From CAILZL01 sp049840395 (GTDB taxonomy: Bacteria; Pseudomonadota; Gammaproteobacteria; Steroidobacterales; Steroidobacteraceae), in NCBI GenBank assembly GCA_049840395.1, contig JASGLD010000005.1, positions 186,001 to 250,000 of the forward strand: DNA of 64,000 nt, given 5' to 3'. Shown here piece after piece: positions 15,874-24,353 of the stretch. How positions within the stretch are numbered: position 1 is the stretch's first letter; every line of letters begins with the position of its first letter. Both the position numbers and the translations under genes were made by a program. The notes under the pieces are model-generated. The model worked only from the letters and a program-made list of their open reading frames with translations. It had not been told where the DNA came from and ran no database searches.

Positions 15874-17259
15874 TCAGGCACCACTGCCTGCATCGGGCCC
15901 GGTTGTATCGGACGTGGCTTCATTCATAGATTCATCATCCATCCGCAATAGTTCCAGCGGCAGCACGACGGTGACCACTGCGCCGCCTTCGGCACGATTG
16001 CGCGCGGTCACTGTGCCACCCAGTTTGCGCACTACATTCACCACCAGAAACAACCCCAAGCCACTACCCAGTCGGCCTTTGGTGGAGCGATATGGCTTGC
16101 CGAATTCGCTGAGCATCTGCGGCGCAAAGCCGGGCCCGGCATCGGCCACTTGCAACACCAGCGAATCATGGTCGTGCAGCACCTTGAGTTCAATCCACTC
16201 GGGCGAGGCTTCGTTGGCGTTATCGAGCAAATTGGCGATGGCCTGCTGCAAGGTCGAATCGGACACCACCGAGACATCGACGCCGAAATGATTGTGGTAG
16301 TGCAGGCACGCCGCCGGTCGCGCCGTGTGCCATTCGTTGACGGTGTCGTCGAGGAAGTCATTTACCGTGGTCAGCTCAGGTGCTTCACCGCGCGTTTCGC
16401 CGGTGGACATCAGGATGCCGGTAACGATGGTCTTGCAACGCTGCACGGCGGCCTGCATGTCGTCGATATCGGCCATCAACTCCGGTTGATCGGCTACGGT
16501 GGGCATACGCCGCCAGTCACCGAGAATCACCGCCACCGATGCCAGTGGTGTACCCAGTTCATGCGCGGCACCCGAGGCCAGCAGGCCCATGCGTACAATG
16601 TGATCTTCTTCCGCGGCGCGTTGCTTGAGCTCGGCCAGATGTTCATCGCGCTGCCGCAGGTTGCGCGTGATACGGGTAATGAACAGCACCAGCAAGGCCG
16701 CATCCAGGCCGTAACACACCAACATGCCCACCACCTGCAAGTTCACCAGATCGGCAACGGCATGCTGGGTGAGATCCAGCGGTTGATACATTTGCGTCAG
16801 CAGCAGCAGACCGGCAGCCGCCAACGAGACCAGGCTCCATGCCGCATAGGCATTGAGCAGCACCGCGCCCAGTGTCACTTGCAACAGATACAGGCCGATG
16901 AAGGGATTGGTGGCGCCGCCACTCAAGTACAGCTGCACGGTAAGTCCCAACACATCCAGCATCAGTGCATGTAATAGGGCACGGCTGCTTACCGCACCCT
17001 GCCGCTTGAGCCAGGCTAGGCTGAGCAGATTCAGCACCACCAGTGCAGCCAGCAACCACGCCATGGGCAGCAACGGCAGACTGATGTCCAGCACCAGCTG
17101 CACCACACCGATGGTGATCATCTGGCCAATGACGGCGATCCAGCGCAGCTGGATCAACAACAGCATATTCTTGCGATTGGTGCTGTCGCGGCCGTCGTCT
17201 AACTGCACGCCGGTTTGCAGTAGTACCTGATCGGCCGCATTGTTCAGTGATTCATTCAT
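15874..17259 (-). CDS. regB: Redox sensor histidine kinase, RegB/PrrB/RoxS family
   Basis: The 461-residue membrane kinase has about six N-terminal hydrophobic segments. The quinone-site heptapeptide GGATNPF is at 114-120, as in RegB. The phosphorylation motif is AAHELGTPL with His233. A redox-type cysteine occurs at 275 (VQRCKTIV), matching the known RegB regulatory Cys region. The ATPase domain has NLLDNANEAS, DAGPGF and GLGLFLVV. It would sense ubiquinol/ubiquinone and phosphorylate RegA. The gene starts 48 bases after surf1 in an operon with quinol oxidase genes. Confidence 0.94.
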   Translation of the reverse strand: MNESLNNAADQVLLQTGVQLDDGRDSTNRKNMLLLIQLRWIAVIGQMITIGVVQLVLDISLPLLPMAWLLAALVVLNLLSLAWLKRQGAVSSRALLHALMLDVLGLTVQLYLSGGATNPFIGLYLLQVTLGAVLLNAYAAWSLVSLAAAGLLLLTQMYQPLDLTQHAVADLVNLQVVGMLVCYGLDAALLVLFITRITRNLRQRDEHLAELKQRAAEEDHIVRMGLLASGAAHELGTPLASVAVILGDWRRMPTVADQPELMADIDDMQAAVQRCKTIVTGILMSTGETRGEAPELTTVNDFLDDTVNEWHTARPAACLHYHNHFGVDVSVVSDSTLQQAIANLLDNANEASPEWIELKVLHDHDSLVLQVADAGPGFAPQMLSEFGKPYRSTKGRLGSGLGLFLVVNVVRKLGGTVTARNRAEGGAVVTVVLPLELLRMDDESMNEATSDTTGPDAGSGA

Positions 17260-17307
17260 CGCGCTAGTAGGGGCCGTTGGCGCGTACTGTTGCCGGATGC
17301 AGCAAAT

Positions 17308-18072
17308 TTAGGACAGCCGTCGCTCGCGGCGTATCGTAAACAATAAGCCCAGCGGTGGCAGCAGGGCGAGCGCGAACCAGGTGAAGGCATAGCTCAGATG
17401 GTTGTTATGGAAGCTCACCACGGTGAGTCCGGCCACGGGCTGGCCGGGTTGCATGTTAGACGCCGCATCGGCATCAATGAAGTAGGGCGCCAGATGCACT
17501 GCATCCAAACTTCTTGCCTGGGCTATCGCAACGACATCACGCGAATACCAACGGTTGGCGGCGGGATCATTGCGGCGCAGGTAGGCGCCACCGGGTTCGG
17601 TGATGCGCAGCAGTCCGGTAATCGTCACGGTCTCGGTATCGCTATTGGTATATGCGGGCGGACGACGTGCCGGGTCGCGATCATCCATGGACACATAGCC
17701 ACGATTGATCAACACGATAGCGCCGGCATCGGTTTGCAGCGGCGTGACCACCCAGTAACCCGTACCGAGCGCGGTGGCCGCATGCACCTGGGTTTCCTGA
17801 TCGTGCAGAAAGCGCCCGGTAATACTGACGTGTCGATACTCGGCATTGGCGGCGGTGAGACCTGACCATTCGTCGGGGCCGGGTGCTGTCATCGGTGCAG
17901 CATGGACGCGCTGCGTGACCCGTTCGATCAAGTCCAGCTTCCATTCGCGGCGCTGCAATTGCCAGATGCCAAGGGCGATGAAGCCGGCGCTGGCCAGCAG
18001 CAGGCATAGCAATATCGCCCAACGCCGTACGGCTGATGTTGCAGGAGCAAACTCAGCCGTGGTGGTGGTCAC
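17308..18072 (-). CDS. SURF1-family oxidase assembly protein
   Basis: The 254-residue protein has the SURF1 plan: an N-terminal membrane segment (about 15-38), GIWQLQRREWK just after it, a periplasmic domain with GTGYWVVTPL and VLINRGYVSM, and a C-terminal membrane segment ending TWFALALLPPLGLL. SURF1 helps insert heme into heme-copper oxidase subunit I. The gene starts with GTG, overlapping the cyoD stop as GTGA. Linkage to quinol oxidase genes mirrors the Surf1q copy described in Paracoccus. That points to service of this oxidase. Confidence 0.93.
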   Translation of the reverse strand: MTTTTAEFAPATSAVRRWAILLCLLLASAGFIALGIWQLQRREWKLDLIERVTQRVHAAPMTAPGPDEWSGLTAANAEYRHVSITGRFLHDQETQVHAATALGTGYWVVTPLQTDAGAIVLINRGYVSMDDRDPARRPPAYTNSDTETVTITGLLRITEPGGAYLRRNDPAANRWYSRDVVAIAQARSLDAVHLAPYFIDADAASNMQPGQPVAGLTVVSFHNNHLSYAFTWFALALLPPLGLLFTIRRERRLS

Positions 18073-18458
18073 GGCAATTGGCTCATGTCATGTACGGGAT
18101 GCATGTTGGTGTCGAGGTGGTACATCACCCACAACGAACCGCTGAGCGTGATCACCACCAGGATGATGGTGAACACCGTCGATAACAGCGTCCAGCCCTG
18201 TTCGATCTTGGCGTTGAGGTGCAGGAAGAAAATCATATGCACCACAATTTGAATGACGGCGAAAGCGGTGATGATCGCCATCGTGATCTGCTTGTTCGCA
18301 ATCACGCCGCTCATCACCAGCCAGAAAGGAATGGCGGTGAGCAGTACCGACAGGCCGAAGCCAACCAGGTAGCCGCCCAAGGTGGCATGCAGTTCGTCGT
18401 GACCCTCATCATGATCGTGAGAGTCGGAATGGGTCGAAGAATGGCTAGCTGCGCTCAT
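18069..18458 (-). CDS. cyoD: Cytochrome o ubiquinol oxidase subunit IV
   Basis: The 129-residue subunit has three membrane segments. The N-terminus is His/Asp-rich (SHSSTHSDSHDHDEGHDELH), followed by LGGYLVGFGLSVLLTAIPFW and ending at HDMSQLP. The ATG at 18458 is preferred over upstream in-frame codons: it overlaps the cyoC stop as ATGA, and the family match starts there. CyoD stabilises the oxidase. The His-rich N-terminus could bind metal, which is inference only. Confidence 0.92.
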   Translation of the reverse strand: MSAASHSSTHSDSHDHDEGHDELHATLGGYLVGFGLSVLLTAIPFWLVMSGVIANKQITMAIITAFAVIQIVVHMIFFLHLNAKIEQGWTLLSTVFTIILVVITLSGSLWVMYHLDTNMHPVHDMSQLP

Positions 18459-19081
18459 CGCAACACTCCCATCAGATATACAAAGGTGAACACGCCGATC
18501 CACACCACATCGAGGAAGTGCCAGAACAGACTCAGGCACATCAGGCGACGACGATTGGCGGCGACCAGGCCATGCTTCTGCAACTGCACTATCAGCGTGA
18601 CCAGCCAGATCAAACCGCAAGTGACGTGCAGACCATGCGTACCCACCAGCGTGAAGAACGCCGACAGGAAGGCGCTGCGCTGTGGGCCGGCGCCTTCATG
18701 AATCATGTGCGAGAACTCATACAGTTCGATACCGATAAAGGCTGCGCCGAACAGCCCGGTGACCGCCAGCCATAGCTGCGTCTTGAGCAGATCGCGACGT
18801 TGCGTGGCCAGCATGGCCATGCCGTAAGTGATGGACGACAGCAGCAGCATGGTGGTGTTCACCGCCACCAGGGGCAGCTCGAACAGATCCTTGGGTGAAG
18901 GACCGGCCGCATAACTGCCGCCCAGCACGCCATAAGTGGCGAACAACACGGCAAAGATGAGGCAGTCGCTCATCAGATAGATCCAGAAACCGAGCAGCGT
19001 GCTGCCGCCGGCCGCATGCTCGTGTTCGTCCACGAGATGGAACTGCGCGGGATCAATAGTGGTTGGGGTGCTCAAAGTCAT
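18455..19081 (-). CDS. cyoC: Cytochrome o ubiquinol oxidase subunit III
   Basis: The 208-residue membrane subunit has about five hydrophobic segments. Landmarks are LLGFWIYLMSDCLIFAVLFATY near the start, FIGIELYEFSHMI, and HGLHVTCGLIWLV with WHFLDVVWIGVFTFVYL at the C-terminus. It is part of the cytochrome bo3-type complex of the inner membrane. It is downstream of cyoB, across a 140-base gap that contains a palindromic repeat. Confidence 0.95.
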   Translation of the reverse strand: MTLSTPTTIDPAQFHLVDEHEHAAGGSTLLGFWIYLMSDCLIFAVLFATYGVLGGSYAAGPSPKDLFELPLVAVNTTMLLLSSITYGMAMLATQRRDLLKTQLWLAVTGLFGAAFIGIELYEFSHMIHEGAGPQRSAFLSAFFTLVGTHGLHVTCGLIWLVTLIVQLQKHGLVAANRRRLMCLSLFWHFLDVVWIGVFTFVYLMGVLR

Positions 19082-19134
19082 CTCCGATTCAATTCATCTG
19101 ATCCAATAAAGAAGTTCTGTTTAAAACTTATTTC

Positions 19135-19206
19135 CGTCATTCCCGCGAATGCGGGAATCCAGTTGCTTATTTGTTTCACTGGATGCCCGCCTGCGCGGGC
19201 ATGACG
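19135..19206. repeat. Palindromic dRS3-like repeat inside the cyo operon
   Basis: CGTCATTCCCGCGAATGCGGGAAT at 19135-19158 and the related GGATGCCCGCCTGCGCGGGCATGACG ending at 19206 form two hairpins with shared outer arms (CGTCAT and ATGACG). The core ATTCCCGCGAATGCGGGAAT is the same type as the dispersed dRS3-like element of Neisseria and other bacteria. It fills most of the cyoB-cyoC gap. Confidence 0.85.
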
Positions 19207-19221
19207 TTAATCAGAAGCTCC

Positions 19222-21222
19222 TTAACGCAATGCAGCCAAAGCGGTCGTGCGCGCCGCTTCAGTGCTCGCCACCGTCTCGGCGGGAATGCGGAACTCACGG
19301 TTGTAGTTGAAGGTGTGAATCAACGTCGACAGCAACACGGCGACGAAGCTGGCAATGGCCAACCACCAGATATGCCAGATCATGGCGAAGCCGAAGGCTG
19401 TGGACAGCACCGCCAACACCACACCCGTACCCGTGCTCTTAGGCATGAGAATGGCTTTGTAGCCGGACTGCGGCCGTTGGTAACCACGCTGCTTCATATC
19501 CCACCAGGCATCGCTGTCATGAATCACCGGCGTGAAAGCAAAGTTGTAATCAGGCGGCGGCGAAGACGTGGACCACTCCAAGGTGCGACCATTCCAGGGA
19601 TCGCCAGTGACGTCGCGCAGCTGTTCACGATCGCGGAAGCTGACGTAGAACTGCACCAGCATGCTGGCAATGCCCAGCAGGATCAGGAACGCGCCGAACG
19701 CCGCAATCACGAACCAGATCTGCAGCGAGGGATCGTCGAAGTAGCGCAGTCGACGCGTCACGCCCATCAAGCCCAGCACATACAGCGGCATGAACGCGAA
19801 GTAGAAACCCACCACCCACAGCCAGAACGACCACTTGCCCCAGTAATCGTTGAGACGGAAACCAAAGGCCTTGGGGAACCAGTAGTTGATGCCGGCGAAC
19901 AAGCCGAACACCACACCGCCGATGATCACATTGTGGAAGTGCGCGATCAGGAACAGGCTGTTGTGCAACACGAAGTCGGCCGGCGGCACCGCCAGCAACA
20001 CACCGGTCATGCCACCGATGACGAAGGTGAGCATGAAGGCTATGGTCCACATCATTGGCAGCTCGAAACGGATGCGGCCGCGATACATGGTGAATAACCA
20101 GTTGAACAGCTTGGCGCCGGTGGGAATGGAAATGATCATGGTGGTGATGCCGAAGAACGAGTTAACGCTGGCGCCCGAGCCCATGGTGAAGAAGTGATGC
20201 AGCCACACCAGGTAGCTGAGAATGGTGATCACCACCGTGGCATACACCATCGAGCTGTAACCGAACAGGCGTTTGCCGGAGAAGGTGGAAGTAACTTCGG
20301 AGAAGATGCCGAACACCGGCAGAATCAGGATGTACACCTCGGGATGACCCCAGATCCAGATGAGGTTGACGTACATCATCGGATTGCCGCCGAGATCGTT
20401 GGTGAAGAAGTTGGTGCCGACATAGCGATCCAGCGACAACAAGGCCAGCACTGCGGTCAGCACCGGAAACGCGGCAACGATCAGCACGTTGGTGCACAAC
20501 GAAGTCCAGGTGAATACCGGCATCTTCATTAATGTCATGCCCGGTGCGCGCATCTTGATGATGGTGGCCAATAGGTTGACGCCGGATAACAAAGTGCCGA
20601 TACCGGCGATCTGCAATGACCAGATGTAGTAATCCACGCCGACATCCGGACTGAACTCCAATCCCGACAAAGGCGGATACGCCAGCCAGCCGGTGCGCGC
20701 GAATTCACCGACGAACAGCGACATCATCACCAGCACCGCGCCGGAGGCGGTCATCCAGAACGAGAAGTTGTTGAGGAACGGAAACGCCACGTCGCGCGCG
20801 CCGATTTGCAGCGGCACCAGGTAATTCATGATGCCGGTGACCAGCGGCATGGCGACGAAGAAAATCATGATCACGCCATGCGCCGTGAACACCTGATCGT
20901 AGTGATGCGCATTGAGATAGCCCTCGGAACCATTGAAGGCCATGGCCTGTTGCAGACGCATCATGATGGCGTCGGCAAAACCGCGCAGCAGCATTACCAG
21001 ACCCAGCACGATGTACATGATGCCGATGCGCTTGTGGTCGATACTGGTGAACCACTCGCGCCACAGATAACCCCACAACTTGAAATAGGTGAGCGCACCG
21101 AGCAACGCCACACCGCCCAACATCACTGCGATGAAGGTGGCGAGAATGATGGGCTCGTGAAACGGCAGCGCTTCCAGCGTCAGGCGGCCAAACAGCGTTT
21201 GAGTCAGAGAATCTGCAGTCAT
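19222..21222 (-). CDS. cyoB: Cytochrome o ubiquinol oxidase subunit I
   Basis: The 666-residue heme-copper oxidase catalytic subunit moves electrons from ubiquinol to oxygen and pumps protons. Visible signatures include WFTSIDHKRIGIMYI, the low-spin heme region AHGVIMIFF, the CuB/His-Tyr cross-link block WGHPEVYILILP, the YLVWLHHFF His pair and IAHFHNVIIGGV. Length and about 15 membrane segments match CyoB. A quinol rather than cytochrome c oxidase is indicated because subunit II lacks CuA ligands. Confidence 0.97.
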   Translation of the reverse strand: MTADSLTQTLFGRLTLEALPFHEPIILATFIAVMLGGVALLGALTYFKLWGYLWREWFTSIDHKRIGIMYIVLGLVMLLRGFADAIMMRLQQAMAFNGSEGYLNAHHYDQVFTAHGVIMIFFVAMPLVTGIMNYLVPLQIGARDVAFPFLNNFSFWMTASGAVLVMMSLFVGEFARTGWLAYPPLSGLEFSPDVGVDYYIWSLQIAGIGTLLSGVNLLATIIKMRAPGMTLMKMPVFTWTSLCTNVLIVAAFPVLTAVLALLSLDRYVGTNFFTNDLGGNPMMYVNLIWIWGHPEVYILILPVFGIFSEVTSTFSGKRLFGYSSMVYATVVITILSYLVWLHHFFTMGSGASVNSFFGITTMIISIPTGAKLFNWLFTMYRGRIRFELPMMWTIAFMLTFVIGGMTGVLLAVPPADFVLHNSLFLIAHFHNVIIGGVVFGLFAGINYWFPKAFGFRLNDYWGKWSFWLWVVGFYFAFMPLYVLGLMGVTRRLRYFDDPSLQIWFVIAAFGAFLILLGIASMLVQFYVSFRDREQLRDVTGDPWNGRTLEWSTSSPPPDYNFAFTPVIHDSDAWWDMKQRGYQRPQSGYKAILMPKSTGTGVVLAVLSTAFGFAMIWHIWWLAIASFVAVLLSTLIHTFNYNREFRIPAETVASTEAARTTALAALR

Positions 21223-21256
21223 GATTTGCTCGCGAGAATCTTTTTAAGCCGGGCGC

Positions 21257-22393
21257 TTACAGAGCGGCCTGCAAGGTGTCTTGATGTTGCTGCCAGCGCG
21301 GCGTCAATCCCGCGCCGGTCAGCGGCTTCAGGTCCACCGGCACTACCGGCTGCGCTGCGCTCAGTACATCGTCGCTATCGCCCGGCTTACACAGACCGAC
21401 GACATAGGTCTTGTAAGGAGAACCAGTGGCTGTAGGCATGCGCGACAAGTTGTAAGTGGCGTTCAAACCCAGACCGCCGCGCGCATCAATGGCCATCATC
21501 TCGTTCATGCACATCTTGTTAGCCTGCACACAACGATTGAGGATGGCCTGAAACAAACTGGCATCGACGCTGGCATAGCGACGCACCGGTTCGCGTTCGC
21601 TGGGCTGCGCCAGTTGCAGATAGGCTGCACGCGTCAGCGCGGGACTGTCGACGCGCGCCTGCGCCAGCCATTGCTCGAACTCGGCTTGATTCAAACCATG
21701 CATGGTGAAGTTCATGCCGGAGAAGCCGGCGCCGCTGTAGTTGGCCGAGAAACCGCGCGAATCACCGGCACGATTGAGCACCCCGTGCAATTGGGTTTCC
21801 ATGCCGGGCATGGCATACACCTGACCGGCCAAGGCCGGGATGTACAAGGAGTTCATCACCGACGAAGCGGTGATGTGCAGGCTCACCGGTCGATTGATGG
21901 GCAGCGCCAGCTCATTCACCGTGGCAATGCCGTATTCGGGATAGATAAACAGCCACTTCCAATCCAGCGCCACCACATTCACTTGCAGCGTGGTGCTTTC
22001 CGCCGGCACCGGCTGGTCCTTGGCGAAGCGGCTGATCGGACGATAGGGGTCCAGCAGGTGCGTACCCAACCAGGTCAATGCGCCCAGGCAGATGATAATG
22101 AGCAGGGGTGCCGCCCAGATCACCAGCTCCAGTTGCGTGGAGTGATCCCAGTCCGGCTCGTACTTCGCCGCCTTGTTGTTGTGCCGGTAGCGCCAGGCAA
22201 AGATTACGGTAAGTGCCATCACCGGCACGATGATCAGCAACATCAGCAGGGTGCTGTTGATCAGCAAATCGCGCTGTTGCAGGGCGACATCGCCCGAAGG
22301 ATTGAGCAAGTCGGACCGGCAGCCGACCAGCCCCAATAGGGGTAGCAGGCAGGTAAGCCTGGCGTTCCGAGCTTTTAATAAATGCAGGGCCAT
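21257..22393 (-). CDS. cyoA: Cytochrome o ubiquinol oxidase subunit II
   Basis: The 378-residue lipoprotein subunit starts at the ATG at 22393; an in-frame GTG at 22423 would add 10 residues. The signal ends in a lipobox (LLGLVGC), then two membrane hairpin segments and a periplasmic cupredoxin domain. The CuA motif of cytochrome c oxidases (CxxxC with His and Met) is missing: the segment reads MPGMETQLHGVLNRAG and SGMNFTMHG. This identifies a quinol oxidase. A long C-terminal extension with several Cys (for example QANKMCMNEM) is present. It is the first gene of the operon. Confidence 0.93.
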   Translation of the reverse strand: MALHLLKARNARLTCLLPLLGLVGCRSDLLNPSGDVALQQRDLLINSTLLMLLIIVPVMALTVIFAWRYRHNNKAAKYEPDWDHSTQLELVIWAAPLLIIICLGALTWLGTHLLDPYRPISRFAKDQPVPAESTTLQVNVVALDWKWLFIYPEYGIATVNELALPINRPVSLHITASSVMNSLYIPALAGQVYAMPGMETQLHGVLNRAGDSRGFSANYSGAGFSGMNFTMHGLNQAEFEQWLAQARVDSPALTRAAYLQLAQPSEREPVRRYASVDASLFQAILNRCVQANKMCMNEMMAIDARGGLGLNATYNLSRMPTATGSPYKTYVVGLCKPGDSDDVLSAAQPVVPVDLKPLTGAGLTPRWQQHQDTLQAAL

Positions 22394-22591
22394 GACGCTA
22401 CTGACAGTTACAGGGATGCACACGGTAGCGATCCGAGTCAGAGTGCAACATTGGACAATTTGTCTAATGCCAGGGGACGCTGCGATACCGTAAAAACGTC
22501 ATGTTTAAACCGCTGCCGGAATCGGTGGCTACCAGCACGTATTGGCCGAACACCGGCCTATGAACTCAAGTGTTTGATTCAGGAGCCCCGC
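22394..22591. promoter_or_regulatory. Divergent cyoA/MHS transporter intergenic region
   Basis: About 200 bases separate cyoA from the rightward transporter gene and must hold the promoters of both. No consensus promoter or operator was recognised. AGGAGCC at 22581-22587 is the ribosome site of the transporter. Confidence 0.4.
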
Positions 22592-23929
22592 ATGAGCGCC
22601 GCGCATAACGACGCCCCTTCATCCTCGGCCATGGAGCGAGATGCCCGACGCATCAATGCCCATGGCGGCCAGGTCCGGCCGGGCGAGATTGCCATTGGCG
22701 TGATCGTCGGCCGCACTTCGGAATTCTTCGACTTTTTCGTGTACGCCATCGCCTCCGTGGTGGTGTTTCCCAAGCTGGTATTCCCCTTCGTCGATGCCTT
22801 GCAAGGCACGCTGTATTCCTTCGCGGTGTTTGCGCTGGCCTTCCTGGCCCGGCCGCTAGGCACGCTGATTTTCACGGAAGTCGATCGCAAGTACGGCCGT
22901 GGCGCCAAGCTCGGGGTGGCGCTGTTCCTGCTCGGCACCTGCACAGTGGCCATGGCCTTCGTGCCCGGTTATGCCGATATCGGCGCGGGTTCCATCTGGC
23001 TGCTGTCGTTGTTCCGTATCGGGCAAGGTCTGGCGCTGGGTGGCGCCTGGGATGGTCTGCCCTCGCTGCTGGCCATGAATGCGCCGGCCGGTCGCCGCGG
23101 TTGGTACGCCATGATTCCGCAGCTGGGCGCACCCTTGGGCCTGATGGTGGCCAGCTCGCTGTTCGCTTACATCATCACCAATTTGTCTGCCGCTGACTTT
23201 CTTTCCTGGGGCTGGCGTTATCCGTTCTTTGTGGCCTTCGCCATCAATGTCGTGGCGCTGTTTGCACGCCTGCGCACCGTCGTAACGCCCGAGTACACGC
23301 ATCTGTTCGAGAGCCGCGAATTGGAGCCCTCGTCGGTGGCCAGCACAGTGAAGGCCGAAGGTCGTCATATCGTCATCGGCGCCTTGGCGCCGCTGGCCAG
23401 CTTCGCCTTATTCCACATGGTGACGGTGTTCCCGTTGTCCTGGGTGTTTCTGTTCACCAATGAAACCCCCGCACGCTTCCTGGTGATCGAAGCCATCTCG
23501 GCCGCTTTCGGCGTAGCGGCCATTGTCGCATCAGGCAAACTGGCGGACCGCTTCGGGCGGCGCACATTGCTCACCATCATGGCCGGTGCGATCGCGGCTT
23601 TCAGTGGTTTTGCGCCGCAGTTACTCAATGCCGGCGAGGTCGGTGAAGTGGTATTCATGGTGACCGGCTTCATCATCCTGGGCCTGTCGTTCGGTCAGTC
23701 TTCGGGTGCGGTGGCTTCCAATTTCGCACCGGCACATCGTTACACCGGCTCGGCACTGACCTCAGATTTGGCGTGGCTGTTCGGCGCTGGTTTTGCGCCT
23801 TGGTTGGCGCTGGCGCTGTCCAATCGTTTTGGTTTGGCTTCGGCCGGTGCCTACTTACTATCGGGAGCCATCGGCTCGCTGATTGCACTGGCGGTCAATC
23901 GGCAATTGGTGAGTACAGATAACAAGTAA
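22592..23929 (+). CDS. MFS transporter of the metabolite:H+ symporter (MHS) type
   Basis: The 445-residue transporter has 12 predicted membrane segments. Family marks include GVIVGRTSEFFDFFVYAIASVV at the first segment, FLARPLGTLIF, DRKYGRGAKL (loop 2-3), FRIGQGLALGGAWDG and GKLADRFGRRTLL in the second half. MHS proteins import organic acids, betaines or sugars. The substrate cannot be told from sequence. The ATG at 22592 has the ribosome site CAGGAG; an upstream open stretch is not used. Confidence 0.88.
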   Translation: MSAAHNDAPSSSAMERDARRINAHGGQVRPGEIAIGVIVGRTSEFFDFFVYAIASVVVFPKLVFPFVDALQGTLYSFAVFALAFLARPLGTLIFTEVDRKYGRGAKLGVALFLLGTCTVAMAFVPGYADIGAGSIWLLSLFRIGQGLALGGAWDGLPSLLAMNAPAGRRGWYAMIPQLGAPLGLMVASSLFAYIITNLSAADFLSWGWRYPFFVAFAINVVALFARLRTVVTPEYTHLFESRELEPSSVASTVKAEGRHIVIGALAPLASFALFHMVTVFPLSWVFLFTNETPARFLVIEAISAAFGVAAIVASGKLADRFGRRTLLTIMAGAIAAFSGFAPQLLNAGEVGEVVFMVTGFIILGLSFGQSSGAVASNFAPAHRYTGSALTSDLAWLFGAGFAPWLALALSNRFGLASAGAYLLSGAIGSLIALAVNRQLVSTDNK

Positions 23930-24353
23930 TGCCCTGTCGATGCACGCTCACCGATTTTTAGTGGGCGTGCATTACTCGTTGAAATGATGGTAGCGACTAG
24001 TCCACACCAGAGATTCTTTTGATTTGTAGCGAGCGCCACCATGATGGCTGTGGCGCTGAAAAAACATGCGAGTGATCGGCTCGCCGGATACCACTTATTT
24101 CTAACTCATATCTCTGCTCGCCATGCCCTGATTCGGTCACTGGCAAGCAAATCTTCAGATATCACCCAATATTTGGACCGCTGCTGCGTCTGCCTCGTCA
24201 CGGGTTGGCAACTTTGACTTGAGACGCTATCGCGTCGCAGAATGCTCGTTCATGTTTGCGGACCCTGGTTGATTGATGTCGATCCCACGCAGTTCTTGGT
24301 CCGCACCGCCGCTCCCGCCAAAAATTTACGCACCGATTCATGAGGAATCCGCA
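23930..24353. other. 424-base intergenic region before the efflux operon
   Basis: No gene is supported here. Two imperfect hairpins are seen: TGCACGCTCAC/GTGGGCGTGCA at 23941-23971 (one mismatch, not T-tailed) and AGCGCCAC/GTGGCGCT at 24032-24057. A TTGACT lies at 24214-24219 but has no good -10 partner. No TetR-type regulator gene accompanies the pump. GAGGA at 24342-24346 is the ribosome site of the adaptor gene. Confidence 0.5.

Noticed and set aside
21281..22339. A 352-codon plus-strand frame within cyoA
   Set aside because: It is antisense to a clearly conserved gene, and the translation is His/Arg/Gln-rich low-information sequence.
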